Source: Flavobacterium sp. 1355 (GTDB lineage: Bacteria; Bacteroidota; Bacteroidia; Flavobacteriales; Flavobacteriaceae). Taken from it: a DNA stretch of 64,000 bases. This document shows positions 53,417 to 61,855 of the stretch, in pieces. Numbering within the stretch: position 1 is the first letter of the stretch; every line of letters begins with the position of its first letter. Location of the stretch: assembly GCF_017833415.1 (NCBI RefSeq), contig NZ_JAFICC010000003.1:248001-312000 (forward strand), written 5' to 3'. The translations under genes were made by a program, and so were the position numbers. Under the pieces are notes generated by a model. It had not been told where the DNA came from. It saw nothing but the letters and a program-made list of their open reading frames with translations, and ran no database searches.

Positions 53417-54229
53417 ATGAATTCAATATTTAATCTTAAAGGAAAAATTGCCCTTATTACAGGTGGTGCCGGAGTATTAGGAAGCAATTTTGCAAACGTT
53501 TTGGCCAAACAGGGCGTAATCACAGGAATCGTTTCCCAATCAATTGAAAAAGCAAATAGTACTGTTGCAGCCATACAAAAAAATGGCGGAGAAGCTTTTG
53601 CAATACAAGCCAATGTATTGAACAAAGAAGAATTAGAAAAGGCAAAAGATTTTATTGTTGAAAAATACGGCCGCCTCGATATTTTGATTAATGCTGCCGG
53701 AGGAAATATGCCGGGCGCAACAATCAGACCTGATCAGGCAATTTATGATTTGCAAACAGAGGATTTACAAAAAGTGGTGGATTTGAATATTATCGGAACG
53801 ATGCTTCCTTCGCAGGTTTTCTCAGAACTTTTTGCAAAACAGAAACAGGGAAATATTATTAATATTTCATCGGCATCGGCACAAAGACCTTTAACAAGAG
53901 TTGTAGGGTATTCGGCATCTAAAGCTGCGATAGATAATTTTACCCAATGGATGGCTGTTGAACTGGCTTCAAAATACGGTGAAGGAATTCGTGTAAACGC
54001 TATTTCGCCGGGCTTTTTTATCGGAGAACAAAACCGCGCTTTATTATTGGAACCAGATGGAAAATTAACGCCAAGAGGTCAAAAAATTATAGAACATACC
54101 CCAATGGGAAGATTTGGAACTCCGGAAGATATTGATGGTGCACTTTTATTCTTATGCAGTGATATGTCAAAATTTGTAACCGGAACAATCCTGAAAGTCG
54201 ATGGCGGATTTGCTGCGACAAGTATTTAA
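53417..54229 (+). CDS. SDR oxidoreductase, probable D-mannonate oxidoreductase (fructuronate reductase)
   Basis: A 270-residue NAD(P)-dependent short-chain dehydrogenase. The cofactor motif TGGAGVLGSNFA (about 15-26), NAAGG at about 93, the catalytic Ser in NISSASAQ and YSASKAAIDNF (Tyr and Lys) are all in place. Next to mannonate dehydratase it most likely interconverts fructuronate and mannonate, the same step done by unrelated UxuB enzymes in other bacteria. That role comes from context and family resemblance, not from a motif unique to this activity. Confidence 0.88.
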   Translation: MNSIFNLKGKIALITGGAGVLGSNFANVLAKQGVITGIVSQSIEKANSTVAAIQKNGGEAFAIQANVLNKEELEKAKDFIVEKYGRLDILINAAGGNMPGATIRPDQAIYDLQTEDLQKVVDLNIIGTMLPSQVFSELFAKQKQGNIINISSASAQRPLTRVVGYSASKAAIDNFTQWMAVELASKYGEGIRVNAISPGFFIGEQNRALLLEPDGKLTPRGQKIIEHTPMGRFGTPEDIDGALLFLCSDMSKFVTGTILKVDGGFAATSI

Positions 54230-54241
54230 ACCGACCAACTT

Positions 54242-54337
54242 CCTGCAAGGTTTTCACAACCTTGTAGGTTTAAATTCAGGCTTTTTATAAATAAAAACTT
54301 TAAAATCAGACCTACAAGGTTTTATAAACCTTGCAGG
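54242..54337. repeat. Pair of mutually inverted 27-bp palindromes (CAAGGTTTT type)
   Basis: The first palindrome spans 54242-54268 (CCTGCAAGG ... CCTTGTAGG), the second 54311-54337 (CCTACAAGG ... CCTTGCAGG). Each folds on itself, and the two are also reverse complements of each other. They fill the gap between the SDR and mannonate dehydratase genes inside the operon. Confidence 0.85.
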
Positions 54338-54360
54338 AATCAAAAAATAAACAATCAAAA

Positions 54361-55545
54361 ATGGAACAAACGCTAAGATGGTTCGGCCCAAACGATCCGG
54401 TTTCTTTACAAGACATTCTGCAAACCGGAGCAACCGGAATTGTAACGGCATTACACCATATACCGAATGGGCAAGTATGGCAAATTGAGGAAATTATAAA
54501 AAGAAAAGTTGAAATCGAACATAAGGATGGTGATCCCAAAAATGGCGCTTCGGGCCTGATTTGGTCAGTTGTTGAAAGTATCCCGGTTCACGAAGACATA
54601 AAAAAACAAACAGGAAATTATCTTCAATACATTGAAAATTATAAAGAAAGCATCAGAAATCTGGCTTTGTGCGGTATAAAATGCATTTGCTATAATTTTA
54701 TGCCCGTTTTAGACTGGTCAAGAACTGATCTGTCTTATGAAGTTCCGGACGGATCAAAAGCGTTACGATTTGATATCAATGCTTTTGCTGCTTTTGAATT
54801 GTTTATTCTTAAAAGACCGGGAGCAGAAAAAGAATATTCGCTGGAACAGATTCAGAAAGCAAGAAATTATTTTGATGCAATGTCTAATGCTGATAAAGTA
54901 AAACTTCAGCAAAACATTCTTGCCGGACTTCCGGGCGCAGAAGAAGCCTATACTGTCGAAGATTTTCTGATTACCCTAAGTGGCTACAACCACATTGACA
55001 GACAAAAATTAAAAGACAATCTTTTTTACTTTTTAAGAGAAATTATTCCTGTGGCAGAAAAAGCAGGCGTATTAATGGCCATACACCCAGACGATCCTCC
55101 CTACCCTATTTTAGGACTGCCAAGAGTGGTAAGCACCGAGGAAGATTTGATTGAACTTATGGGAGCAATTGACTCCAAATCAAACGGATTTACAATGTGT
55201 ACCGGTTCGTATGGTGTAAGGGCAGATAATGATTTACCGGGAATAGTAAGACGCCATGGTGATAAAATGAATTTTATTCACTTAAGAAGTACTGAAAGAG
55301 ATGAAGAAGGCAGTTTTTACGAAGCCAATCACTTAGAAGGTGATGTTGATATGTACGAAGTTGTAAAAGCGATTATTGAAGTTGAAAAAAGAAACGGAAG
55401 AAATTTGCCTATGCGTCCCGATCATGGACATCAGATGCTGGATGATTTAAAGAAAAAGACAAATCCTGGCTATTCAGGAATTGGCCGATTAAGAGGGTTA
55501 GCCGAATTAAGAGGTCTTGAAATGGGGATTAAACGATCTTTATAA
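54361..55545 (+). CDS. uxuA: Mannonate dehydratase
   Basis: A 394-residue TIM-barrel enzyme converting D-mannonate to 2-keto-3-deoxygluconate. The start is the ATG at 54361 ([18 protein letters not shown]); the frame extends upstream only to a TTG within the palindromic repeat. Family marks: [92 protein letters not shown] and MRPDHGHQM with metal-binding His residues. With the SDR and KDPG aldolase it defines a glucuronate-type pathway (fructuronate, mannonate, KDG). Confidence 0.96.
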   Translation: MEQTLRWFGPNDPVSLQDILQTGATGIVTALHHIPNGQVWQIEEIIKRKVEIEHKDGDPKNGASGLIWSVVESIPVHEDIKKQTGNYLQYIENYKESIRNLALCGIKCICYNFMPVLDWSRTDLSYEVPDGSKALRFDINAFAAFELFILKRPGAEKEYSLEQIQKARNYFDAMSNADKVKLQQNILAGLPGAEEAYTVEDFLITLSGYNHIDRQKLKDNLFYFLREIIPVAEKAGVLMAIHPDDPPYPILGLPRVVSTEEDLIELMGAIDSKSNGFTMCTGSYGVRADNDLPGIVRRHGDKMNFIHLRSTERDEEGSFYEANHLEGDVDMYEVVKAIIEVEKRNGRNLPMRPDHGHQMLDDLKKKTNPGYSGIGRLRGLAELRGLEMGIKRSL

Positions 55546-55552
55546 AAGTTTT

Positions 55553-55746
55553 GCCACGAAGGCGCTAAGACGCATTTTTTTGTTTCACGCAGATTTGCTC
55601 TCATTTTTATCATTTCGACGGAGGAGAAATCACACACGGGGCTCTACAAGATTGGCGATTTTGATTGCGGATATTCTAGTGTGATTTCTCCTCCGTCGAA
55701 ATGACAAGATTATGATAAAAACTTAGTGCCTTAGTGCTTTCGTGGC
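55553..55746. repeat. Nested intergenic repeats: one palindrome inserted within another
   Basis: The outer arms are TTGCCACGAAGGCGCTAAG (from 55551) and its approximate complement CTTAGTGCTTTCGTGGCAA (to about 55748). Inside is a second, different element with perfect 25-bp arms at 55611-55635 (CATTTCGACGGAGGAG...) and 55679-55703. Between the outer left arm and the inner element is a fragment of the CACGCAGATTT family (about 55583). Confidence 0.85.
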
Positions 55747-55781
55747 AAACTAAACTAACTACCACCAAAAACCACAAAACC

Positions 55782-57419
55782 ATGAATCGTCAAACCATTG
55801 CCATTTGCTGCAGTCTTTTTGTCAATAGTATTGTATTTAGTCAGCAAGTGCCTAAAATACTTACTGATACAAAAACGAATTATTTACCTGATTTTAGTTA
55901 TGCCGGATATCATTTTGGCGAAAAAAACATTCCCGATTTTCAGGGTACAATTGTAAATGCAACAGATTACGGCGTAAAGGCCAATGACGATTTAGACGAC
56001 TCCAAAGCGCTTTTAAAAGCTATAAAAGCGGCAAATGCTGTTGAAGGAAATGTGATACTGCTATTACCGGCCGGAAGAATCATACTAAGTGATATATTGT
56101 ATATCGAAAGAAGCAATTTTGTGTTTCGCGGCACAGGTTCCGGAGAAAAAGGAACAGAAATTTACTGTCCGAGACCGATGATGTATCTTAAAGATCCTGA
56201 AGCTCTGGCTGAGCTAAGAGAATATCTTACCACTTTTGATAAAAGACAACGGGAGAAAGAAAACAATATCGATTTGCCATTTTCGCAATATGCATGGTCG
56301 GGTGGCTTTATCTGGACGCAAGTTCCGAATGAGCGTGTAAAATCATATCTTGATAAATACGAACCAACCCCTGTTGTACTGGCAAAAGTCAGCAATGGTA
56401 CTATGGGCGAACATATCATAACCGTTTCTGATGTAAACGGATTAAAAGTTGGTGATGTAGCAGAACTGCAATTGTTTAACAAAGACGGCGAAAATGGCGA
56501 AATCATTAAAGATTTATACAAAGGTGCCAATGTCAAACCGGGATCGCATCACTGGCAATTTCCAAAATTGCCGATCGTAAGGCAACAGGTTGAAATCACG
56601 AAAATATCTGGTTCTAAAATAACACTAAAAGCCCCATTAACCATTTCGATAAAACCGGGTTACCAGGCACAATTGACAGAATGGAAACATTTAAATGAAG
56701 TCGGAATTGAGGATCTTCGTTTTACTTTTCCTGATATTCCAAGAGTGGCCCATCATGTTGAGCCGGGAAATAATGGCATTTTTTTAACGCGTGTTTTTAA
56801 CAGCTGGGTAAAAAATGTCGTAATAACCAATGCTGACAGCGGAATTTTGGCTGAAGAAATTGCCAATGTTACTATTGAGAATATTGTAACCGACGGAAAC
56901 CATATGGCTCATTATACAGTAACCTTGGGTGGGGTACACAATGTTTTGGTTAAAAATCTTAAAGTGTACAATAAAGCAGTCCATCCGTTGAGTTTCAATA
57001 CGTTTTCTACCAAAAATGTGTATAAGGATTGTGAAGTTTTTGCTGACCCTATTCTCGATCAGCATTCGGGTGCCAATCATCAAAATTTGTTTGATCATAT
57101 TACGGTGCATTTTTCTGCAGACCAAAAAAATAGTTATGCCTTATTTGGCGGTGGCGGTGCTGATTACTGGAAACCTTCACACGGGCCTTACAGTACTTTC
57201 TGGAATTTAAATATTCAGGTGTCTAATCCTGAAGAAATAACAAAACCTGTATTATTGTACGGAATGAAAGACGGCCCGTTTGCAAGAATTATTGGTGTGA
57301 ACGGCAATGCCAAATTCGAAGTAAAATATGAACCTGAGCCTTATATCGAGTTTGTAAATACATCAATGGAAAGAATTCCTTCTTTGTATGAGTATCAATT
57401 GCAAAGACGTTTGAAATAA
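55782..57419 (+). CDS. Secreted right-handed beta-helix protein (pectate-lyase superfamily)
   Basis: A 545-residue secreted protein. The start is the ATG at 55782 with signal peptide ending NSIVFSQQ; the longer frame begins at a GTG within the repeat. The beginning of the mature part, TDYGVKANDDLDDSKALLKA, followed by LLLPAGRIILSDILYIERSNFVFRGTGS, is the usual opening of pectate-lyase-3-type beta helices. Later rungs are ITNADSGILAEEIANVTIENIV and NVLVKNLKVYNKAVHPLSF. It likely cuts or binds a uronic-acid polysaccharide feeding the adjacent pathway. I cannot say lyase or hydrolase, as no decisive catalytic motif is clear. Confidence 0.78.
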   Translation: MNRQTIAICCSLFVNSIVFSQQVPKILTDTKTNYLPDFSYAGYHFGEKNIPDFQGTIVNATDYGVKANDDLDDSKALLKAIKAANAVEGNVILLLPAGRIILSDILYIERSNFVFRGTGSGEKGTEIYCPRPMMYLKDPEALAELREYLTTFDKRQREKENNIDLPFSQYAWSGGFIWTQVPNERVKSYLDKYEPTPVVLAKVSNGTMGEHIITVSDVNGLKVGDVAELQLFNKDGENGEIIKDLYKGANVKPGSHHWQFPKLPIVRQQVEITKISGSKITLKAPLTISIKPGYQAQLTEWKHLNEVGIEDLRFTFPDIPRVAHHVEPGNNGIFLTRVFNSWVKNVVITNADSGILAEEIANVTIENIVTDGNHMAHYTVTLGGVHNVLVKNLKVYNKAVHPLSFNTFSTKNVYKDCEVFADPILDQHSGANHQNLFDHITVHFSADQKNSYALFGGGGADYWKPSHGPYSTFWNLNIQVSNPEEITKPVLLYGMKDGPFARIIGVNGNAKFEVKYEPEPYIEFVNTSMERIPSLYEYQLQRRLK

Positions 57420-57424
57420 TTTAT

Positions 57425-57530
57425 GCCACGAAGGCACAAAGGCGCAAAGTTTTTTTTCAGATTAGATTTAATCGCGCAAAGTCGCAAAGCCTCAAAGTTT
57501 AAATTCTTTGTGACTTTGTGACTTTGTGGC
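57425..57530. repeat. Intergenic inverted repeat (GCCACGAAGGCACAAAG type)
   Basis: The arms GCCACGAAGGCACAAAGGCG (from 57425) and TGTGACTTTGTGGC (to 57530) pair over a GCGCAAAG-rich core. It fills the gap between the beta-helix gene and the second hybrid regulator and is related to the outer element at 55553 and to the terminator sequence at 30092. Confidence 0.75.
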
Positions 57531-57545
57531 CAAAACCTCAATGCT

Positions 57546-60500
57546 ATGAAATACAAAATAGCTTTTCTCGTAATCGTATTTATTTTCGGAAATGCATTTT
57601 CCCAAAATAAATACCGTCTTAAAAATATTTCAACAACCGACGGACTTTCACAGAGTTCTGTCATTGCCATACATCAGGATAAATTTGGACAAATGTGGTT
57701 TGGAACCCGCGACGGACTCAATAAATATGATGGCAGCAAATTTACCATTTTCAGGAATGATGCTTTTGACAAAACCACGATCAGCAATAATGATATTCTG
57801 GCTATTGAGGAAGACAATTCTGGAAAATTATGGGTGGGAACTTATAACGGTCTTAATTGCTACGATCCTGTATCGAATACTTTTAAAAGATATTTACATA
57901 ATAATACCAATCATACCATAAGCAGTAATGCCGTTTGGTGCATCAAGGAAATTGGCAATGAACTCTGGTTTGGAACTTCGAAAGGATTGAGTATTCTGAA
58001 CAAAAAAACAAATCTTTTTACATCTGTTTTTCACTCAGATACAGATGTTTTTACTTTGCCAAGCAACAATATTCTAAGTATTGCAAAAACTAAAAAAGGT
58101 GAAATATGGATTGGGACAACAAAAGGTTTATGTAAGCTTGTAAACCGAAAAAATGGTAAACTGACTTTTAGAAATTATCCTTTAAATACTACAGATCTTC
58201 TTAATGTGCAGGCGATTGCAGAAGATGCACAAGGCAACTTATGGATTGGAACAAAAAACAAAGGACTTTTAAAATTTGACGGGTCTACAAACAAATTTGT
58301 CTCTTTTTTACCGGCCGAAAAACACATAGAAATAAATCCTGATATCCGCTCTTTAGTTTTTGACAAAGAGGGTTCTTTATGGATTGGGGCTTACGACGGA
58401 ATTTACATTTACGGTAAAGACAAGAGTCTTGAAAAAATAAATAATAGCAATAACAATAACGGGATTGATAAGGTAAAATCTGTGTTTGTTGACAAAAAAG
58501 GTTCTGTATGGATTGGCTGTTATTACAAAGGCGTGAATATTTGGGATGCTTCTAATGTTAACTTCTCGAATTACAATCAGAATTCAAAAAAGATTCCGAT
58601 GAGTTTTGATGTAGTGAGTTCAATCATCTCAGACAAAAACAAAAACATCTATTTTGGTACCGAAGGAGGCGGAATAACTATTTATAATCCAAATACTTCT
58701 GTTACGAGTTATATCAACAGTAAAACCGGACAAACGAATAAAAATGATATCAAATCAATGTGCCTTTCTCAGGATAATATGCTATGGATTGGTACTTTCT
58801 CCAAAGGAATTTCGGTTTATAATACCATTTCTAAAAGAATGGACAACAATCGGATTTCCCCTGAATTAAGTGAGTTTTTAAAAGAAACCGGTGTTTATTC
58901 CATTAAAACAGATGCAAACGGGATTGTCTGGATTGGAACTTTTGGTAAAGGTCTCATTCGCTATAATACTGTTAATAAGACTTTTGAAATAATTACAAAT
59001 GATAATACAAAACCCAATTTCCTGACCAATAATATCATCAGAACCCTCTTGGTTGATAAAAAGAACAACCTTTGGGTTGGCAGTCAAAACGGGCTTAATT
59101 ACATTTCGCTAAATAATTTTAATCCAAATCATTATTCTATTCAACATTACTTTTACGACAGTGCTTCTTTATCGGGAGATGATATCCTGACTTTGTTTCA
59201 GGACAGTCAGAATAAAATCTGGGTGGGCACAAAAGCAAAAGGACTGCACTATTTTGATGGAAAAAAATTCAAAAAAATTAATTTGAGAATCGGCAATACC
59301 ATCATAACTTCGGTACACTCGATTTTAGAAGATGACGATAAAAACCTTTGGATCAGCAGTAATCAGGGAATTATAAAATATAGTACAACAAATAAAACCG
59401 TTGTTCTGTATGATCAGAAAGACGGTTTGGCAAGCAATGAATTCAACGATAATTCTGCATTAAAACTGGATTCAAATAAATTTTATTTCGGAAGTCCTTC
59501 CGGTGCTACATATTTTGACGCCAAAAAAATCTCGATAAACACCTATGCCCCGCAGGTATTGATTACAAACCTGAAAATTAAAAATCAGACTATTAATCCA
59601 AATGATACTGCCGAAATTTTAGAGAAAAGCATTGGTTATACGCAAAACATAACGCTCGATTATGACAAGGCTAATTTCTCGATAAGTTTTGCAATTCCAA
59701 ATTACATCCGATCCAAAAATAATCAATACAGTTACCGCTTAATTGGCCTGGAAAATAACTGGACCACAACCAAAAACAGTGAAGCAATTTTTGCCATTCA
59801 GAATCCCGGAACTTATGTTTTTGAAGTAAAAGGTGCCAACAATGACGGCGTCTGGAACAGCGCTCCTACTACACTCACTGTGACTGTAAATCCAGCACCG
59901 TGGCGAAGCGTGTGGGCGTTTTTGCTGTACGGAATTTTAATCGGACTGGCTTTGTATGGTTTAATGTGGATTATTAAATCTAAAGCCATATTAAAACAAA
60001 AATTAGAACTCGAATATCTGGAAACCAAACGTATAGAAGAAAATAATCGGGCAAAACTGGATTTCTTTACAAATATTTCACACGAGTTCAGAACACCTTT
60101 AACCTTGATACTTGGGCCATTACAGCAAATATTAGCCGATTATAATGGTACTAATGAAATGTACAAAAAACTGTTGGTTATAGAAGGAAGTGCCAATCAT
60201 CTTCTAAATCTGATTAACAGACTGATGGACTTCAGAAAACTCGAAAATCATCAGGTCAGGCTTGAATCTGCCAACGGAAATATCGTGAAATTTACGCGTG
60301 AAATTTTTCTTTCTTTTATTGAATATGCCAAAGATGGCGGCTACAACTATACTTTTGAGGCTGAAGAAGAGGAAATTCTGGTCTATTTTGACCGATATAA
60401 ACTAGAGCGTGTTTTTTATAATTTGATTTCAAACGCTTTTAGATACACTCCAAAAGGCGGAAATATCCATATCAAAATTAGTCATGATGATGCAAATTTA

Positions 60501-61643
60501 TTCATTAACGTAGAAGATTCCGGCGTTGGAATAGCAGAAGAGCATATTGATAAAATTTTTGATTTATTTTTTGAAATTCCGATGCACAACAACGTTCAGA
60601 AAAATTACAATAAAGGAACAGGAATTGGTTTGTCAATTGTAAAAAACATTGTAAAACTTCATAAAGGAAACATTGAGGTTGTCAATAAAAAATCATCCGA
60701 AGGTGTAATTTTTACGGTAACGCTTCCGCTTGGCAGTGCACATCTTCAGGAAAGTGAGATCATCAAAGATTTTAAAATAAGTGATGATATCGAACAATAT
60801 ACGGCACAGCTTGAAACTGCAGAAATAGCGGAACATGAGGATATTGAAGATTTTATTGTAAATGGAGAAAAACAAACTATCCTGATTGTTGAAGATCACA
60901 AAGTACTGCGAAACTTCATAAAAAACCTGCTCAAAAAAGAGTACAATATAATTGTAGCAGACAACGGAAAAACGGCTTTGGAAAAAGCGTTGCAATATGT
61001 TCCGAATTTAATTATCAGCGACGTAATTATGCCCGAAATGGTGGGTACAGAGCTTTGTTCCCAAATAAAACAAAACCTGAAAACCAGCCATATTCCCGTA
61101 ATATTACTGACATCGAGATCTTCTCTGGTCTATAAATTTGAAGGCCTCGAAAGCGGTGCTGATGATTATATCAGTAAACCTTTTAATTTAATTGAATTTA
61201 AACTAAGGGTAAAAAACCTGCTGAATTCAACAGAAAGACTAAAAGCGAAGTTTTCCAGTGAAGACAATTTTGTCCCATCAGAAATAACGGTTTCTTCGCT
61301 TGACGAGGAATTATTAAAAAAGGCCTTTAAAATTGTAGAAGAAAATATTTCGAACGAGCAGTTTGATATTCCGTTTTTCTGTTCAGAATTAGGGGTAAGC
61401 CGTACAATGTTATTTTTGAAAATAAAAGCTTGGACGAATTTTACGCCAAACGAATTTATTCATGAAGTACGATTAAAACGTGCTGCCCAATTATTGGAAT
61501 TAAACAAATTAAACGTTTCTGAAGTAAGTTATAAAGTCGGTTTTAACAATCCGAAATACTTCAGTAAATGCTTCCAGAAAAGATATGGAGAAACTCCGTC
61601 ACAATTTGCTGACAAATTTTCAAAACCATTATCTGTATTTTAA
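57546..61643 (+). CDS. Second hybrid two-component sensor/AraC regulator (HTCS)
   Basis: A 1365-residue regulator with the same plan as the one at 12722. Signal peptide (MKYKIAFLVIVFIFGNAFSQ), propeller repeats (about 25-700, e.g. MWFGTRDGLNKYDG, LWVGTYNGLNCYD), Y_Y_Y domain (about 720-785), membrane helix (about 788-811), histidine kinase with His846 in FTNISHEFRTPLTL, ATPase (NLISNAFRYT, GTGIGLSIVKNI), receiver (about 1108-1225) with Asp1159 in IISDVIMPEMVG and AraC HTH (about 1262-1365). All key residues are intact. It lies on the same strand and directly ahead of the next SusC gene, so that locus is its likely target. Confidence 0.95.
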   Translation: MKYKIAFLVIVFIFGNAFSQNKYRLKNISTTDGLSQSSVIAIHQDKFGQMWFGTRDGLNKYDGSKFTIFRNDAFDKTTISNNDILAIEEDNSGKLWVGTYNGLNCYDPVSNTFKRYLHNNTNHTISSNAVWCIKEIGNELWFGTSKGLSILNKKTNLFTSVFHSDTDVFTLPSNNILSIAKTKKGEIWIGTTKGLCKLVNRKNGKLTFRNYPLNTTDLLNVQAIAEDAQGNLWIGTKNKGLLKFDGSTNKFVSFLPAEKHIEINPDIRSLVFDKEGSLWIGAYDGIYIYGKDKSLEKINNSNNNNGIDKVKSVFVDKKGSVWIGCYYKGVNIWDASNVNFSNYNQNSKKIPMSFDVVSSIISDKNKNIYFGTEGGGITIYNPNTSVTSYINSKTGQTNKNDIKSMCLSQDNMLWIGTFSKGISVYNTISKRMDNNRISPELSEFLKETGVYSIKTDANGIVWIGTFGKGLIRYNTVNKTFEIITNDNTKPNFLTNNIIRTLLVDKKNNLWVGSQNGLNYISLNNFNPNHYSIQHYFYDSASLSGDDILTLFQDSQNKIWVGTKAKGLHYFDGKKFKKINLRIGNTIITSVHSILEDDDKNLWISSNQGIIKYSTTNKTVVLYDQKDGLASNEFNDNSALKLDSNKFYFGSPSGATYFDAKKISINTYAPQVLITNLKIKNQTINPNDTAEILEKSIGYTQNITLDYDKANFSISFAIPNYIRSKNNQYSYRLIGLENNWTTTKNSEAIFAIQNPGTYVFEVKGANNDGVWNSAPTTLTVTVNPAPWRSVWAFLLYGILIGLALYGLMWIIKSKAILKQKLELEYLETKRIEENNRAKLDFFTNISHEFRTPLTLILGPLQQILADYNGTNEMYKKLLVIEGSANHLLNLINRLMDFRKLENHQVRLESANGNIVKFTREIFLSFIEYAKDGGYNYTFEAEEEEILVYFDRYKLERVFYNLISNAFRYTPKGGNIHIKISHDDANLFINVEDSGVGIAEEHIDKIFDLFFEIPMHNNVQKNYNKGTGIGLSIVKNIVKLHKGNIEVVNKKSSEGVIFTVTLPLGSAHLQESEIIKDFKISDDIEQYTAQLETAEIAEHEDIEDFIVNGEKQTILIVEDHKVLRNFIKNLLKKEYNIIVADNGKTALEKALQYVPNLIISDVIMPEMVGTELCSQIKQNLKTSHIPVILLTSRSSLVYKFEGLESGADDYISKPFNLIEFKLRVKNLLNSTERLKAKFSSEDNFVPSEITVSSLDEELLKKAFKIVEENISNEQFDIPFFCSELGVSRTMLFLKIKAWTNFTPNEFIHEVRLKRAAQLLELNKLNVSEVSYKVGFNNPKYFSKCFQKRYGETPSQFADKFSKPLSVF

Positions 61644-61666
61644 AAATCCAGTGTTTTCAAGGCTTT

Positions 61667-61702
61667 AAAAAAGGGTATCTGTATTTTTAGATACCCTTTT
61701 TT
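61667..61702 (+). terminator. Terminator of the second hybrid regulator
   Basis: AAAAAAGGGTATCT (61667-61680), 8-nt loop, AGATACCCTTTTTT (61689-61702). It is a strong rho-independent terminator separating the regulator from the SusC gene. Confidence 0.88.
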
Positions 61703-61727
61703 GTATTTCTATATCCTTTTCGGCTTA

Positions 61728-61735
61728 TACATTTG
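61728..61735 (+). promoter_or_regulatory. Candidate -7 element for the second SusC gene
   Basis: TACATTTG is an exact TAnnTTTG match. The nearest TTTG (61700-61703) is 24 bp upstream, a little long, as expected for an activator-dependent promoter. The predicted leader to the SusC ATG is about 115 nt. Confidence 0.45.
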
Positions 61736-61739
61736 TCAT

Positions 61740-61832
61740 ATGAAATTCAAAAAAACAAAATTCATATTACTACAAATTCTATTCATGATGTTAATAATAG
61801 GAATGAGTTTATTGCTTTTTTATTTTATCTAA
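61740..61832 (+). CDS. Possible 30-residue single-helix membrane peptide
   Basis: An ATG at 61740 opens a 30-codon frame ending TAA at 61830-61832, with a basic start (MKFKKTKF) and then an unbroken hydrophobic stretch (ILLQILFMMLIIGMSLLLFYFI). That is the layout of a tiny single-pass membrane peptide. Against it: the ATG is only 4 bp after a -7 element, so a transcript from that promoter would be leaderless here or start inside the frame. No relative is recognised. Confidence 0.25.
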   Translation: MKFKKTKFILLQILFMMLIIGMSLLLFYFI

Positions 61833-61855
61833 CATTAACCTTAAACCAAAAATGA

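Noticed and set aside
57395..57670. 91-residue minus-strand ORF over the 57425 repeat
   Set aside because: It spans the palindromic repeat and the start of the hybrid regulator on the wrong strand, so it is not a gene.
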